In this document: positions 52,997 through 62,748 of the stretch, piece by piece | Numbering within the stretch: position 1 is the stretch's first letter | How the letters are laid out: each line of letters begins with the position of its first letter | DNA from: CAMAVH01 sp964628235 | GTDB lineage: Bacteria; Pseudomonadota; Alphaproteobacteria; SMXQ01 | Assembly (NCBI GenBank): GCA_964628235.1 | Contig: CAZVLU010000012.1 | Span: 12,848 to 76,847 of the forward strand | Direction: 5' to 3' | Length of the DNA: 64,000 nucleotides | Notes under the pieces: model-generated | What the model was told of the DNA's origin: nothing | The model's input: only the letters and a program-made list of their open reading frames with translations | Databases searched by the model: none | Position numbers and translations under genes: made by a program

Positions 52997-54967
52997 TTAG
53001 AAGGTAAGGCCGAGGGCGGCAGCCTCTGCCCGCCCGCGCGTGCCGCCGAAGGACAATGAGCCCGAATCGAGGTCGTGCCGCAGACCCTCGAACACAATCG
53101 TCATGACGCGACCGCGTTCTTCGAACAGGAGTCCAAGATGGGCCATGCGCTGGTAAGCCTCGCCATGGGCGGCGCGCGTTTCCTCCGCCGATTGCGGGGC
53201 TCCGGTCGCGCGCAGCAGCGCAACGTCATCGTCGCCCAATTCATATTCGACCATGTGGCCGGAGCGGCTGTCCTCGATCAGAAATCCCACGTCGTCCTTG
53301 ACGAGGCGCAATCTCGGACGCGGCTGACTTCCCGTCCAACGGTCGCGCCAGCGCGCGACGAGTTGGCGAAGCGTCGTGATATGTCCAGCGAGATCGGTCT
53401 GGTAAGACGCGTCGATATTCATGTCGCGGAAGTAATAGGCGAGGTTGGTCGTGACCTCGGCAGGGAAGGGATAGATCAGATCGTGATAATCGAGCGGCGC
53501 TAAATCGAGCCCGTAATCCTGCGCCTTCATGAAATAGGGGCTGAAACGGTCGAAGCGGACCGGGAAAACGCCGGACGGTGGCGGCAGATGCATCAGACGG
53601 GGCAGATTGCGCGCATACATCTCATAGGTGTCCGCCGCTTCGCCGGGAAAGCCCGTCAGAAGGTTCCAGATCGGCTTGACGCCCTCGGCGGCGCAATCGG
53701 CGAGGAAGCGGATGTTGTTGAAGGCCGTGGTGCCCTTGCGCATAAGCTTCAGCGTCGTCGTCGAGAGCGATTCGATTCCGGGCTGGATCTCGACGACCCG
53801 CGCGCGCGCCAGCGCGTTCAGTTGTTCGCGGCCGAGATCCGCCTTCACCTCGTAGAAAAGGACTATGTCGTCGGGCACTTTCAGATGCGGCAGCAAGCCT
53901 TCGAGATATGAGCGCGGGATGATGTTGTCGACGCTGGCGAAGCGGCCGGCGCGGCCGACGTAACGGTCGATCATCGCCTGCACCGATTGCCGCGCCTTGT
54001 CGACGCCCATCTCGCGGAAGGACATTGTCGCGCCGTTGAGGCCGCAGAAGGTGCAATGGGCCTTCTCGCCCCACCAGCAGCCGCGCGACGTCTCAAACAG
54101 CAGCTCGATCTCCGCGGCGTCGCCGTGGCCGAAATGCCGCGTGTAAGATTCGAGATAGCCGTCGTAATCGAGCGCGACGACCTGATCGAGCCTGCGTTCC
54201 GGGGCGGCGACCTTGATGCCGGATATCTGCCGCGGCGCGGCCACGCTGCCGGGATCGGCAGAACGGTCGGCGTCGGCCAGCGCGATGACGGAGCGGCTGT
54301 TGCGGCGGCTGAAAACGCCGTCGATATGGTGCAGTCCCTCGCTGTCGCCGGCCATCAAGCGCTTGAGGAAATCGGGGAAACTCAGCAGCGCGTGGCCCGA
54401 AAACGCGAAATCGATCGACGGCACGTTGTTGACGATCTCGATCCCCATATTGGCTTCGCAGTTCGCGCCGCCGATGATGATCAGAGACGCCGGATTACGC
54501 GCCTTGATGCGGCGCGCGAGCGCGAAGCTCGGCACGTTCTGGAAGAACATCGAGGTCAGGCCGACGAGATCGGCCTCGGCTAGGCCGTGCCGGTCGATCA
54601 TCTCGTCGAGGATTTCGGGCAGGCGCGCGCGCACCGGAGCCAGTTCGCGCTGGTAGCGTTCGATATTGTCGGCGCCGAAGTGCAGCGCGTAACGGCGGAA
54701 ATAGGCATCGCTATTGTCGCCTTCTTCCGGGAAGGCGGCGAGGCGGAACAGCCATTCGCCGAAGCCGCAGGTGTGGCCGGCAAGGCTTTCAGAGATCCAG
54801 CGATAAAGATCCTGGCCGACCAGCGCGCCGAAATCGTGATTGAGGTAATGGACGCTCACGTCGCAGGCGTCGCCGAATGTCTCGTGCGTCACCGTTTCGA
54901 GCTGATGAAGCGCGATCGAGGGTATCTGCAGCGACGAGAACGGCATGTTGACGAATGCGATTTTCAT
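52997..54967 (-). CDS. Radical SAM protein of the RiPP-maturation C-methyltransferase type
   Basis: Enzyme of 656 aa. N-terminal part (1-250): B12-binding-like fold with LIIIGGANCEANMGIEIVNN. Radical SAM core (about 310-520): the iron-sulfur motif is SRGCWWGEKAHCTFCGLNG, a Cys-x7-Cys-x2-Cys spacing typical of RiPP maturation radical SAM protein 1. The core continues with FYEVKADLGREQL and EIQPGIESLSTTTLKLMRKG, then PIWNLLTGFPGE. The C-terminal region (about 560-656) is unassigned. The start MKIAFVNMPF at 54967 lies 4 bases after the dioxygenase stop. Normally found with ribosomal peptides; here it sits with an NRPS, so it may C-methylate or otherwise modify the peptide or a precursor. Confidence 0.88.
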   Translation of the reverse strand: MKIAFVNMPFSSLQIPSIALHQLETVTHETFGDACDVSVHYLNHDFGALVGQDLYRWISESLAGHTCGFGEWLFRLAAFPEEGDNSDAYFRRYALHFGADNIERYQRELAPVRARLPEILDEMIDRHGLAEADLVGLTSMFFQNVPSFALARRIKARNPASLIIIGGANCEANMGIEIVNNVPSIDFAFSGHALLSFPDFLKRLMAGDSEGLHHIDGVFSRRNSRSVIALADADRSADPGSVAAPRQISGIKVAAPERRLDQVVALDYDGYLESYTRHFGHGDAAEIELLFETSRGCWWGEKAHCTFCGLNGATMSFREMGVDKARQSVQAMIDRYVGRAGRFASVDNIIPRSYLEGLLPHLKVPDDIVLFYEVKADLGREQLNALARARVVEIQPGIESLSTTTLKLMRKGTTAFNNIRFLADCAAEGVKPIWNLLTGFPGEAADTYEMYARNLPRLMHLPPPSGVFPVRFDRFSPYFMKAQDYGLDLAPLDYHDLIYPFPAEVTTNLAYYFRDMNIDASYQTDLAGHITTLRQLVARWRDRWTGSQPRPRLRLVKDDVGFLIEDSRSGHMVEYELGDDDVALLRATGAPQSAEETRAAHGEAYQRMAHLGLLFEERGRVMTIVFEGLRHDLDSGSLSFGGTRGRAEAAALGLTF

Positions 54968-54971
54968 AACG

Positions 54972-55973
54972 CTATCTTTCCGCCGCGAACGGCGCTTGTT
55001 GCGAAGCCATATGGCCCATGGAAACCAAAACACGTCGCGCGCCGGAATAGGGCCGCCGGCCATGAGCGACGCGCATATTATCGATCATGAGCACGTCCCC
55101 CGCGCGCCAATCGAAGCTTCGCGCATGGACCCGATGAGCGGCGCGGACGCGAGCGAGCATCGGCGGATCGATCGCTTGGCCGTCGCCGAAGCGCGCGTCG
55201 CGCGGCAGGCGGTCGGCGCTGAAAATGGCGATCATGTCAGCCATCATATCGTCGCCGAGGGCCGAAGGGTGGAACAGATGCGCTTGATTGAACCACAAAG
55301 TTTCGCCGGTGCTCGGATGGCGCGCCACGCTCTGGCAGCTTTGTTCGGTATGTAGCACGCCATCGGCAAGCCAGTCGCATTCGATATCGTGGTCTCGGCA
55401 ATAGCGCGCCACTTCAGCAGCGTCTTCGGTCTGGAACACGGTTTGCCAATCGAGGTCGAAGCCGGGATGGTAGTTACGGATGTAGCGCACGCCTCGCCGC
55501 GCAAACTCGGCCATGGTTTCGACGCCGATCTCGGCCGTCACCGCGCGCATGTCGGCGAGCGGGGTCTGGCCGCCGCGTTCTGGCGCGACAAGGCAGCAGA
55601 GCAGCAGCCGGAGCGGCCAATCGCGCTGATAGGCATTCTCGCAATGGAGCGGGATTTCCTCGCTTGGCGGGTATTCGGTCGCGGTCATCACCCCGCGCTC
55701 GATCTCCGTGCGCGGCGTCGAGCGGTAGAGATAGGGCGCAGGCGAGGCGATCGCGCTATCGCGTACGGCGCGGAAGTCCGTTTCCGAGCGTACGGCGAAA
55801 CCACGAAACAGGATGGCAGGATGCTCTTGTGCAAGCTGTTCGATCTCCGGCTCATGGTCGCGCCAGAAGGCGACAAGGTCGCTGTCGGCGGCATCCGCCT
55901 TGATGACGATGGCGAAATCCGCGCCGTCGAACAGGCGGGCATATGCCGGCGATTTTACGTCAAGCCGCTGCAT
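54972..55973 (-). CDS. TauD/SyrP-like Fe(II)/2-oxoglutarate oxygenase of the NRPS locus
   Basis: Oxygenase of 333 aa. ILFRGFAVRSETDFRAV (about 50) and YRSTPRTEI lead to the iron motif IPLHCENAYQRDWP (H-x-E, about 118). The distal His is in LMIDNMRVAHGRRPYSGARR (about 310), with the 2-oxoglutarate Arg after it. Glu instead of Asp in the first motif is allowed in the family and seen in clavaminate-synthase/SyrP-like members that hydroxylate amino acids on carrier proteins. The start MQRLDVKSPAY at 55973 overlaps the NRPS end by 14 bases. Likely role: beta-hydroxylation of a tethered or free residue (inference). Confidence 0.88.
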   Translation of the reverse strand: MQRLDVKSPAYARLFDGADFAIVIKADAADSDLVAFWRDHEPEIEQLAQEHPAILFRGFAVRSETDFRAVRDSAIASPAPYLYRSTPRTEIERGVMTATEYPPSEEIPLHCENAYQRDWPLRLLLCCLVAPERGGQTPLADMRAVTAEIGVETMAEFARRGVRYIRNYHPGFDLDWQTVFQTEDAAEVARYCRDHDIECDWLADGVLHTEQSCQSVARHPSTGETLWFNQAHLFHPSALGDDMMADMIAIFSADRLPRDARFGDGQAIDPPMLARVRAAHRVHARSFDWRAGDVLMIDNMRVAHGRRPYSGARRVLVSMGHMASQQAPFAAER

Positions 55974-58900
55974 TGCCTGCCTCCGCCTCGTCGTCGCGCC
56001 ACAGCCTCTCGATCGTCTGCGCCAAGGACGGCGCATCCGCATCCAGTACCGTTGCATGATCGCCGGCCGCTTGTGCCGTGACAACCTGGTCGAAGATTTC
56101 TCCCCAACCCAGGTCTGCGGCCAAGGTGCGCTTATTATCCCGTGCGCGAATGAGCGCGGCTCGGCCGCCTTGATGCGCGAGAAACGCTTGAGCGAACATG
56201 GTAATGTTGGCACGCACACGGCGCACGGTATCGTCGTCGGCGCCGGCCTTTTGCGCCGCCTGAGCGAGCGCGTCTTCGCCTGCCGCCATATCATCCGTGC
56301 TTGTAGGCGCACCGTCGATCAAGACGACGCGGACGTCGCGGACGTCGCTTCTGAGCCGTGCGGCCATGCGGGCGGCCAGCATGGCCCCCGAGGACCAGCC
56401 GGCGAGAAGGACTGTCGCCGTGCCGACGCGGGCAGCGACGGCGTCGGCATAGGCTTCCGCCATGGCGTCGAGTCCGTCGAACGGAGCGGTCTGTTCCAAG
56501 GCGACGATACGCCGTGCGCCAGGCCAAGCGTCTGCCAAGGCATGATAGCAGGCCCCAGTGCCGCTGACGGGATGAACCAGTATGGCCTCAGGCCCGTCGC
56601 CTGCCCGCAAAGTGCGGAATTGCGCTTGCGATTCCGTGCTTGCATCAAGCGCTTCGGCGAGATCGGCCGGCGTCGGATGCGCGAACAGCAAGGCCAGCGG
56701 AATTTCGCGCCCGAGGCGGCGCGCGATCATCCCGGCGAGGCGAACGGCGAGAAGGGAGTGGCCGCCGAGCACGAAGAAGGACTCGTTCCTGCCAGCTTGC
56801 CGGTCGAGCGCCAGCACCTCGCGGAAGGACTCCGCGATGGCCGTCTCCAGCGGTCCGGCTGGCGCAGCAACGGGCGCGGTTGCTGCCGCCAGGTTCTGCG
56901 GGTCGGGTAAGCGGTTGCGGTCGATCTTGCCCGTGGCGGTCATCGGCATCTCTGCGACCGGGATGACGAACGCCGGCAACATGGCCTCGGGCAGATGCTG
57001 GGCGAGGGCTGCGCGCACGGAGGCCGGATCGGCTGCTGCCGGACCGCTAATCCAAGCGGCGAGCGCCGGCCGGCCTGCGGAGTCCCCGACCAGCCGCGCC
57101 GCTGCTAGCGTGACGCCGGCGATGGCCGTGAGCTTCGCTTCGACCTCGTCGAGTTCGATGCGGACGCCGCGCACTTTGACTTGTCGGTCGTCGCGACCGA
57201 TGAATTGGATCGCTCCATCGGCGCGCATGCGTACGATATCGCCGGTGCGATAGGCCCGTTCGCCCCGTCGCCAGGGATGGGCGACAAAGCGCTCTGCCGT
57301 GGCGCGTGCGTCGCCCAGATAGCCGAGACCGACACCGACGCCGGCGATCCATAGTTCGCCTTCGGCGCCAGGCAGCGCCGGCGCGCCGCGGCGATCCATG
57401 ACCATGACTTCGACGCCTGGGATCGGCGTGCCGATTGCCGGCGCGCTCCCGTCCACAAGATATTCGAAGGCGGTCGCGCAGATCGCCGTTTCGCATGGGC
57501 CGTATGCGTTGACGAGCCGGCGGCCGACGCTCCAGCGCGCGGCCAACTCGGCGCTCAAGCTTTCGCCTGCCGAGACAAGAACGCGCAGGGCAGGAAGCGC
57601 GCAACTTTCCATCGCGGCGAGCGCGGATGGCGTCAGCGTCGCATGGGTGATGGCGCATTCGGCCAGCGTCGCGGCAAGCGCGGGGCCAGGAATCAGCGAT
57701 TCGCGCGGCCGCATGACCAAGGTGCCGCCGCCCGCGAGCGTGGTGAAGGTTTCCCAAATCCAGGCGTCGAAAGACGGCGTCGCGGCCTGGATCACGCGGG
57801 CGCCTGGCGAAATATGGAGATAGCTCGCCATGCTTTGCGCGAGGTTGGCGAGTCCGCTCCGGGTCGCAATCGCACCTTTCGGGTTTCCGGTCGAGCCGCT
57901 GGTGAACTGCACGTAAGCCGGCGCGTCGGGCGCGTTGTCGGCGCATGGCATCGGATAGGGCCAACAGGCCGCCGCGGCGCGCATGGCTTTGCGGCGGGCT
58001 TCGGGGACGTTGGGATCTTCCAACTGGAAAGCGCGGCCGGCGAACAGCGCCCCGACCGCTTCGATCACGCGCTCGAGGGCATCGGCGGTCGCGACGATAT
58101 GGATCGGCGGATCGCCTTGTCCGAATTGCGCGGCGCGTTTTTCCGCTGCAGCGGCGAGCGCATCATAACGCATGATGCCGTCGGGCCCGTCGAGCGCGAT
58201 CCGATCGGCGAACTGGACGAAGCGCGCGCGCAGCAACGCGGCGACCGAGGCCTCGGGCGCAGCCGGCGCTCCGGCGATGACGACGCGGCCATGATCTTGG
58301 GATTCGAGCGCTGTAAGGCGGTCGATCGGAAGCTTTTCCGCCTCGCTGAGAGACGCGAGCAAGCGGCGATAGCTACGCGCCCAGGCTTCGATGGTCGCCG
58401 GATCGAACAAGCTGCGATCATAGACGAAGCCGGCGCGCACGCTGCCGTCCGCCACGCGTCGCAGCGTGACGGCGAGATCGACCGGCGCAGTCGCGACGTC
58501 GAGCGAGAAGGCGGCGATGCAGTCGTCTGCGGGCGGCGCAGCGTCGTTCCAGTCCAGTACGGTTTGGAATAGCGGGGGCCGGCCCGGCAGGCGTGGCGGT
58601 TTCAAATCTTCGACGAGTCGCGCGAGCGTCGCCTCCGCATGGGTGAGAAGCCCGCGCATGCCGTTCGCCGCGAGCGCGATTGCAGCGTCGCCGCCGTCGT
58701 CTCGAGCGACGATATCGTCGAGCCGCAACCGCAGCGGCAGCGTGTTGAGGAACATGCCGACGACGCGCTCGAAGCCCGCCGGGCGTTCGCTGACCGGAAT
58801 GCCGATCACGCAATCGCCAGCTCCCGTCAAGCGGCGGAGCAGCAACGCGTAAGCGGCGCAGAACGCGGCATGGACCGTCGCGCCATGGCGGCGCGCCGCA

Positions 58901-61900
58901 GCTTCTGCGCGGGCGACCAAATCGGCGGGTAGCAGGATGGACAGCGCCGCACCGCGCGGCTCGCCGCCGCGCTCGACGCCGCGGTCGTTGGGCAAGGTCA
59001 GCGCGGCCGGCACATCCGTCAAGCGTTCGCGCCAATAGGCGAGACAGTCCGGCATCGCCGTCGCCGCGCGCCGCGCGCGTTCGCCGGCATAGACGCGGTA
59101 ATCCTTCTCCGGTGCCGGCCGTGCCGCGCCATTCAATTCGGCGACGATATCGCCGAGCACGATTTCGAGAGAGACCGCATCCGAAATGATGTGATGCATC
59201 GTTATCGCAAGAACCGCCTGGCCATCTGTGAGGCGGACGAGCCGCAGACGCCAGGGTGGGGTCTTCAAATCGAACGGCGTTTCGGCATCACGCGCGATAA
59301 AGACTCGCGCCGCTGCTTCCGACAACTCACTTCCGCTGGAGTCGAACGCCACATCGGGCTGAGCGTCGTTGTCCAGGCGGATGCTGGGTGCGTCGTCCGC
59401 GCCGCTGTAACAAGTGCGCAATAGCGGATGACGTGCCGCGACGGCGCGAACGGCCTGGCGCAGCTTTGCCGCATCCGGCGGCGCGATCACTACCGCGCCT
59501 TGCATGACATAACCCTGGCCGCGTCCGCCGATCAGGCTTTCTAGCCAAAGCTGCCGTTCGCCGGGCGATGCGATTGGCGATTGATCGGCTACAACACTAT
59601 CCGGTTCCGCTTCGACGGGCTTGGCGGCGGCGAGCAGGCGCGCCATCGCCCGCGGCGTCGGCGCGCGATGGACGGCGTCGAGCGGCACATGCGGCCCGAA
59701 TTCCCGGCGCAGCCGCGCGATCAGGCGAACGGCGGTGAGCGACGTGCCGCCTGCAGCGAAGAAATCGCTATCTGGCCCCACCGTCGCGCCGTTGAGTAGG
59801 TTGCGCCAGATATCTAGAAGCGGCGCAGGTATGTTCGGAGAAGCGCTCAGGGCGTCAGACCCGTTCGTCGGCGCTCGCGCGGCCAACGCCGCCGCAAGTT
59901 TGGCACGGTCGATCTTGCCGTTATCGGTCAGCGGCAAAGCGTCGAACAGGGCGATTTCGGCCGGGACCATGTGGCCGGGAAGTTTCGCTGCCAACGCAGC
60001 GCGGCATATCTCAGGCGTGGCCGTGCCGGTTACGCAGGCGAAAAGGCGGCGTTCGCCACCTTCCTTGTCAGTGAGCAAGGCGCAGCTCTCGACGCCGGGC
60101 ACCGCGCGCAAGGCCGCCTCGATCTCGCCGAGCTCGACGCGGAATCCGCGGATCTTCACTTGATCATCGCGACGTCCGAGATAATCGAGACTGCCGTCCG
60201 CGCGTCGCCGCGCCAGATCGCCGCTGCGATACATGCGCGCGCCGGGCTCGGGCGAGAACGGATCGGCGATGAACCGCTCCGCCGTCTGTCCCGGCCGCTG
60301 CCAATAGCCTTGGGCGACGCCTGCGCCGCCAATAAACAGTTCGCCAAGAATGCCAGGAGCGAGCGGCCGAAGATCCTTGTCAAGTACGTAGAGCCGCGTG
60401 TTCGCGATAGGGCGGCCGATGGGGATCGCGCGCGCGTCGGCGTCCGCATCGGTGACTTCATGGATGCAGCAGCCGACCACGGTTTCGGTCGGGCCATATT
60501 CGTTGATCAGCCGAAGCCCTGGCGCGCGTCGGCGCCACGGCGCGACGGCGGCAGGCGTCAAGGCTTCGCCGCCGATGACGAATGTTGCCGCGCCGCGCGC
60601 TTGCGCCTCCGGCGCGGCGAATTCCGTCAAGAGATCGAGATGCGCCGGTGTGAGCTTGACGAAGGAATAGCCGGCTGTGCCAGCCAGCCGGGCTGCGAGC
60701 TGCGCGATCGTGCCGTCCTCGGCCAGCAATTCGACTGCGCGTCCGGCGAGCAACGGTGCCCAGAACGATAAAACTGTCGCATCGAAGGCGCTTGCCGTAA
60801 CCACCGCGGTACCGTCGCCGTCCGCGACCCGATAGGATTCGACCGCCCATGTCAGATAGTTGAGCGCCGCGCGATGGGACACCATCACCGCTTTGGGGCG
60901 GCCGGTCGAGCCGGAGGTGTAGATCATGTAGGCAAGATCGTCGGGCCCGGCAGGTTGGGACTTTCGCGATGGCGTTTCAGTCTCGGAGGCGCCCGCAGCC
61001 GAATGAAACGCTCCGTTATGCCATGCCAGCAACGCGGTACCGTCAGGAACCAGGGTGCGCAGACGCTCCTGAGTTGCAGCGTCGGTCACGACAACGCGCG
61101 GCGCGGCATCTGCCAACAGTTCGCTGAGGCGCGCGTCCGGTTGATCTGGTTCGAGCGGCAGGTAGCAGCCGCCGGCCGTGAGCGCGCCGAGCATGGCCGG
61201 CACCAGGCCTGCGCTGCGCCGCATGACGACTACAACCCGTTCGCCGCGCGAAACTCCGTAAGCCGCCAGACGGTCTGCCAGAGAACAGGAGAGCGCGATC
61301 AATTCGCCGAATGTGAGACTGCCGTCGACCGCGACGATCGCCGGACGATCCGGAAAGGCTTCCGCGCTCTTGCGAATCAGCCCATCGAGTGTGCTCTCAG
61401 GCACAGAGGTGGCTGGCCCACATGCATCGGCGAGAAGGCGGGCCAGTCCGTCGTCGTCGAGCAAATCGAGCGAGTCTACCGGCGTCTTATCGTCGACGGT
61501 CAATGCTTCGGCGATTCGCAGGAAATATCCCGGCAATAAGATGACGAGCGCCGGATCGAAGATCGCCGCGTCGTAGTCGAACGCCGCGCGGATCTCGTCG
61601 CCCCATCGCACCATGGTGAGCATCAACGGAAATTTCGCCGTGCCTTGATCGCAAGCGACGGGCGTGACGCGACAGCGGCTGAATTGCGGCGGCGCCAGCG
61701 GCGCGTCGTCGAAATTGAAAAAGGCGCCAAGCGGCATCGCAGTTCGCGTGACGGCGTCGAACGGCGCTTCGCGGTCGTCGATGGCGGCGATAATGGCTTG
61801 CCGCATCTTGCCAAGCAGCACGCCGACCGTCGTGCCGGGCGCGAGATCGACACGGACCGGCACCGTGTTGACGAAACATCCGACGACAGATTCGATTTCG

Positions 61901-62748
61901 GTGCGGTCGCGCAGGGCGGCCGGTGCGCCGAAGGCGATGGCCTGTTCGCCGCTCAACCTTCCGATCAGAATCGCGTAGGCGGCAGCGAGCAGCGCATAAA
62001 GAGTCGTGCCGCGGGCTCGCGCGGATGTTTCCAATCGCGCGACCAGCGACGCGGGAATGGCATAGGCGTGCATGGCCGCGCGCCGATGTGCCATCGTCGG
62101 CCAACCGAGGCCGGGCGTCACCCCGTCGAGCCGCGCCGCCGCTCGCGTGATGGCTTCGGTAACAGCCGAGCTGGCGCATCTTTCCTGCTGCCAGCTGGCC
62201 CAGTCGGCATATTGCAGCGCTGGCTCGGCCAATGCAGCAAAACCGCCGGTGATGTTATGGCTGTAGAGCTGCGTTAATTCGTCGATGAGCAATCGGATCG
62301 ACCAGCCGTCCACTGCCACATGATGGAACGTTAAAGTCAGAAGGTGGCGGTCAGCGGCCAGGGAATAGAGAACGCAACGAATCGGCGGCTCGCGCTCGAG
62401 GTCGAAACGATAGGCGGCATCTTCATGCACGCGGCTGTCAATGGCGTCATCTTTCAGCGCCGCACGCTGCAAGGGCAGGCGCAGACGTTCCGTGATCGCT
62501 TGCACCGGTCCGTCGGGGCTCATCGGATAGACGGTGCGCAAGATTTCGTGACGGTCGACCAGCGTTTGTAACGCCTGCTCAAGCGCGCCGGCATCAATCG
62601 GCCCGTCAATGCGATAGGCAAGCGGCACGTTGTAACGCGCGCCGTCAGGCGACAGCGCATGGTCGGCGAGGATTGCCGCTTGCATGGAGGAGAGCGGCAG
62701 GTCGGTCTGCTCGAGAAACTCTTTCGCCAAGGCGCCGGGCGCGCTCAT
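55960..62748 (-). CDS. Non-ribosomal peptide synthetase, C-A-T-C-A-T-TE (2262 aa)
   Basis: Two-module terminal NRPS. C1 (about 16-440): FHHVAVDGWS near 143. A1 (about 455-950): YTSGSTGRPKAVMV near 611, INEYGPTE. T1: FFAAGGTSLTAV near 998. C2 (about 1055-1485): MHHIISDAVS near 1184, Ala replacing the usual Gly. A2 (about 1500-1950): FTSGSTGNPKGA near 1617, SFDAWIWETF, VNAYGPCETAIC. T2: FFVLGGHSLLAV near 1997. TE (about 2040-2262): GWSSGAM near 2119 with a later GDHATVLD His. No epimerisation or methylation domain. The A2 pocket residues read D-A-W-T-V-A-A-I-C, almost the GrsA phenylalanine code. A1 reads about D-A-L-K-V-G-E-V-G, unassigned. The ATG overlaps the upstream NRPS stop (ATGA); an apparent longer frame is wrong. 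Confidence 0.95.
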   Translation of the reverse strand: MSAPGALAKEFLEQTDLPLSSMQAAILADHALSPDGARYNVPLAYRIDGPIDAGALEQALQTLVDRHEILRTVYPMSPDGPVQAITERLRLPLQRAALKDDAIDSRVHEDAAYRFDLEREPPIRCVLYSLAADRHLLTLTFHHVAVDGWSIRLLIDELTQLYSHNITGGFAALAEPALQYADWASWQQERCASSAVTEAITRAAARLDGVTPGLGWPTMAHRRAAMHAYAIPASLVARLETSARARGTTLYALLAAAYAILIGRLSGEQAIAFGAPAALRDRTEIESVVGCFVNTVPVRVDLAPGTTVGVLLGKMRQAIIAAIDDREAPFDAVTRTAMPLGAFFNFDDAPLAPPQFSRCRVTPVACDQGTAKFPLMLTMVRWGDEIRAAFDYDAAIFDPALVILLPGYFLRIAEALTVDDKTPVDSLDLLDDDGLARLLADACGPATSVPESTLDGLIRKSAEAFPDRPAIVAVDGSLTFGELIALSCSLADRLAAYGVSRGERVVVVMRRSAGLVPAMLGALTAGGCYLPLEPDQPDARLSELLADAAPRVVVTDAATQERLRTLVPDGTALLAWHNGAFHSAAGASETETPSRKSQPAGPDDLAYMIYTSGSTGRPKAVMVSHRAALNYLTWAVESYRVADGDGTAVVTASAFDATVLSFWAPLLAGRAVELLAEDGTIAQLAARLAGTAGYSFVKLTPAHLDLLTEFAAPEAQARGAATFVIGGEALTPAAVAPWRRRAPGLRLINEYGPTETVVGCCIHEVTDADADARAIPIGRPIANTRLYVLDKDLRPLAPGILGELFIGGAGVAQGYWQRPGQTAERFIADPFSPEPGARMYRSGDLARRRADGSLDYLGRRDDQVKIRGFRVELGEIEAALRAVPGVESCALLTDKEGGERRLFACVTGTATPEICRAALAAKLPGHMVPAEIALFDALPLTDNGKIDRAKLAAALAARAPTNGSDALSASPNIPAPLLDIWRNLLNGATVGPDSDFFAAGGTSLTAVRLIARLRREFGPHVPLDAVHRAPTPRAMARLLAAAKPVEAEPDSVVADQSPIASPGERQLWLESLIGGRGQGYVMQGAVVIAPPDAAKLRQAVRAVAARHPLLRTCYSGADDAPSIRLDNDAQPDVAFDSSGSELSEAAARVFIARDAETPFDLKTPPWRLRLVRLTDGQAVLAITMHHIISDAVSLEIVLGDIVAELNGAARPAPEKDYRVYAGERARRAATAMPDCLAYWRERLTDVPAALTLPNDRGVERGGEPRGAALSILLPADLVARAEAAARRHGATVHAAFCAAYALLLRRLTGAGDCVIGIPVSERPAGFERVVGMFLNTLPLRLRLDDIVARDDGGDAAIALAANGMRGLLTHAEATLARLVEDLKPPRLPGRPPLFQTVLDWNDAAPPADDCIAAFSLDVATAPVDLAVTLRRVADGSVRAGFVYDRSLFDPATIEAWARSYRRLLASLSEAEKLPIDRLTALESQDHGRVVIAGAPAAPEASVAALLRARFVQFADRIALDGPDGIMRYDALAAAAEKRAAQFGQGDPPIHIVATADALERVIEAVGALFAGRAFQLEDPNVPEARRKAMRAAAACWPYPMPCADNAPDAPAYVQFTSGSTGNPKGAIATRSGLANLAQSMASYLHISPGARVIQAATPSFDAWIWETFTTLAGGGTLVMRPRESLIPGPALAATLAECAITHATLTPSALAAMESCALPALRVLVSAGESLSAELAARWSVGRRLVNAYGPCETAICATAFEYLVDGSAPAIGTPIPGVEVMVMDRRGAPALPGAEGELWIAGVGVGLGYLGDARATAERFVAHPWRRGERAYRTGDIVRMRADGAIQFIGRDDRQVKVRGVRIELDEVEAKLTAIAGVTLAAARLVGDSAGRPALAAWISGPAAADPASVRAALAQHLPEAMLPAFVIPVAEMPMTATGKIDRNRLPDPQNLAAATAPVAAPAGPLETAIAESFREVLALDRQAGRNESFFVLGGHSLLAVRLAGMIARRLGREIPLALLFAHPTPADLAEALDASTESQAQFRTLRAGDGPEAILVHPVSGTGACYHALADAWPGARRIVALEQTAPFDGLDAMAEAYADAVAARVGTATVLLAGWSSGAMLAARMAARLRSDVRDVRVVLIDGAPTSTDDMAAGEDALAQAAQKAGADDDTVRRVRANITMFAQAFLAHQGGRAALIRARDNKRTLAADLGWGEIFDQVVTAQAAGDHATVLDADAPSLAQTIERLWRDDEAEAGNAAA

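Noticed and set aside
53075..55090. Plus-strand frames across the radical SAM gene
   Set aside because: No motif or ribosome-binding site; the minus strand holds a complete radical SAM gene.
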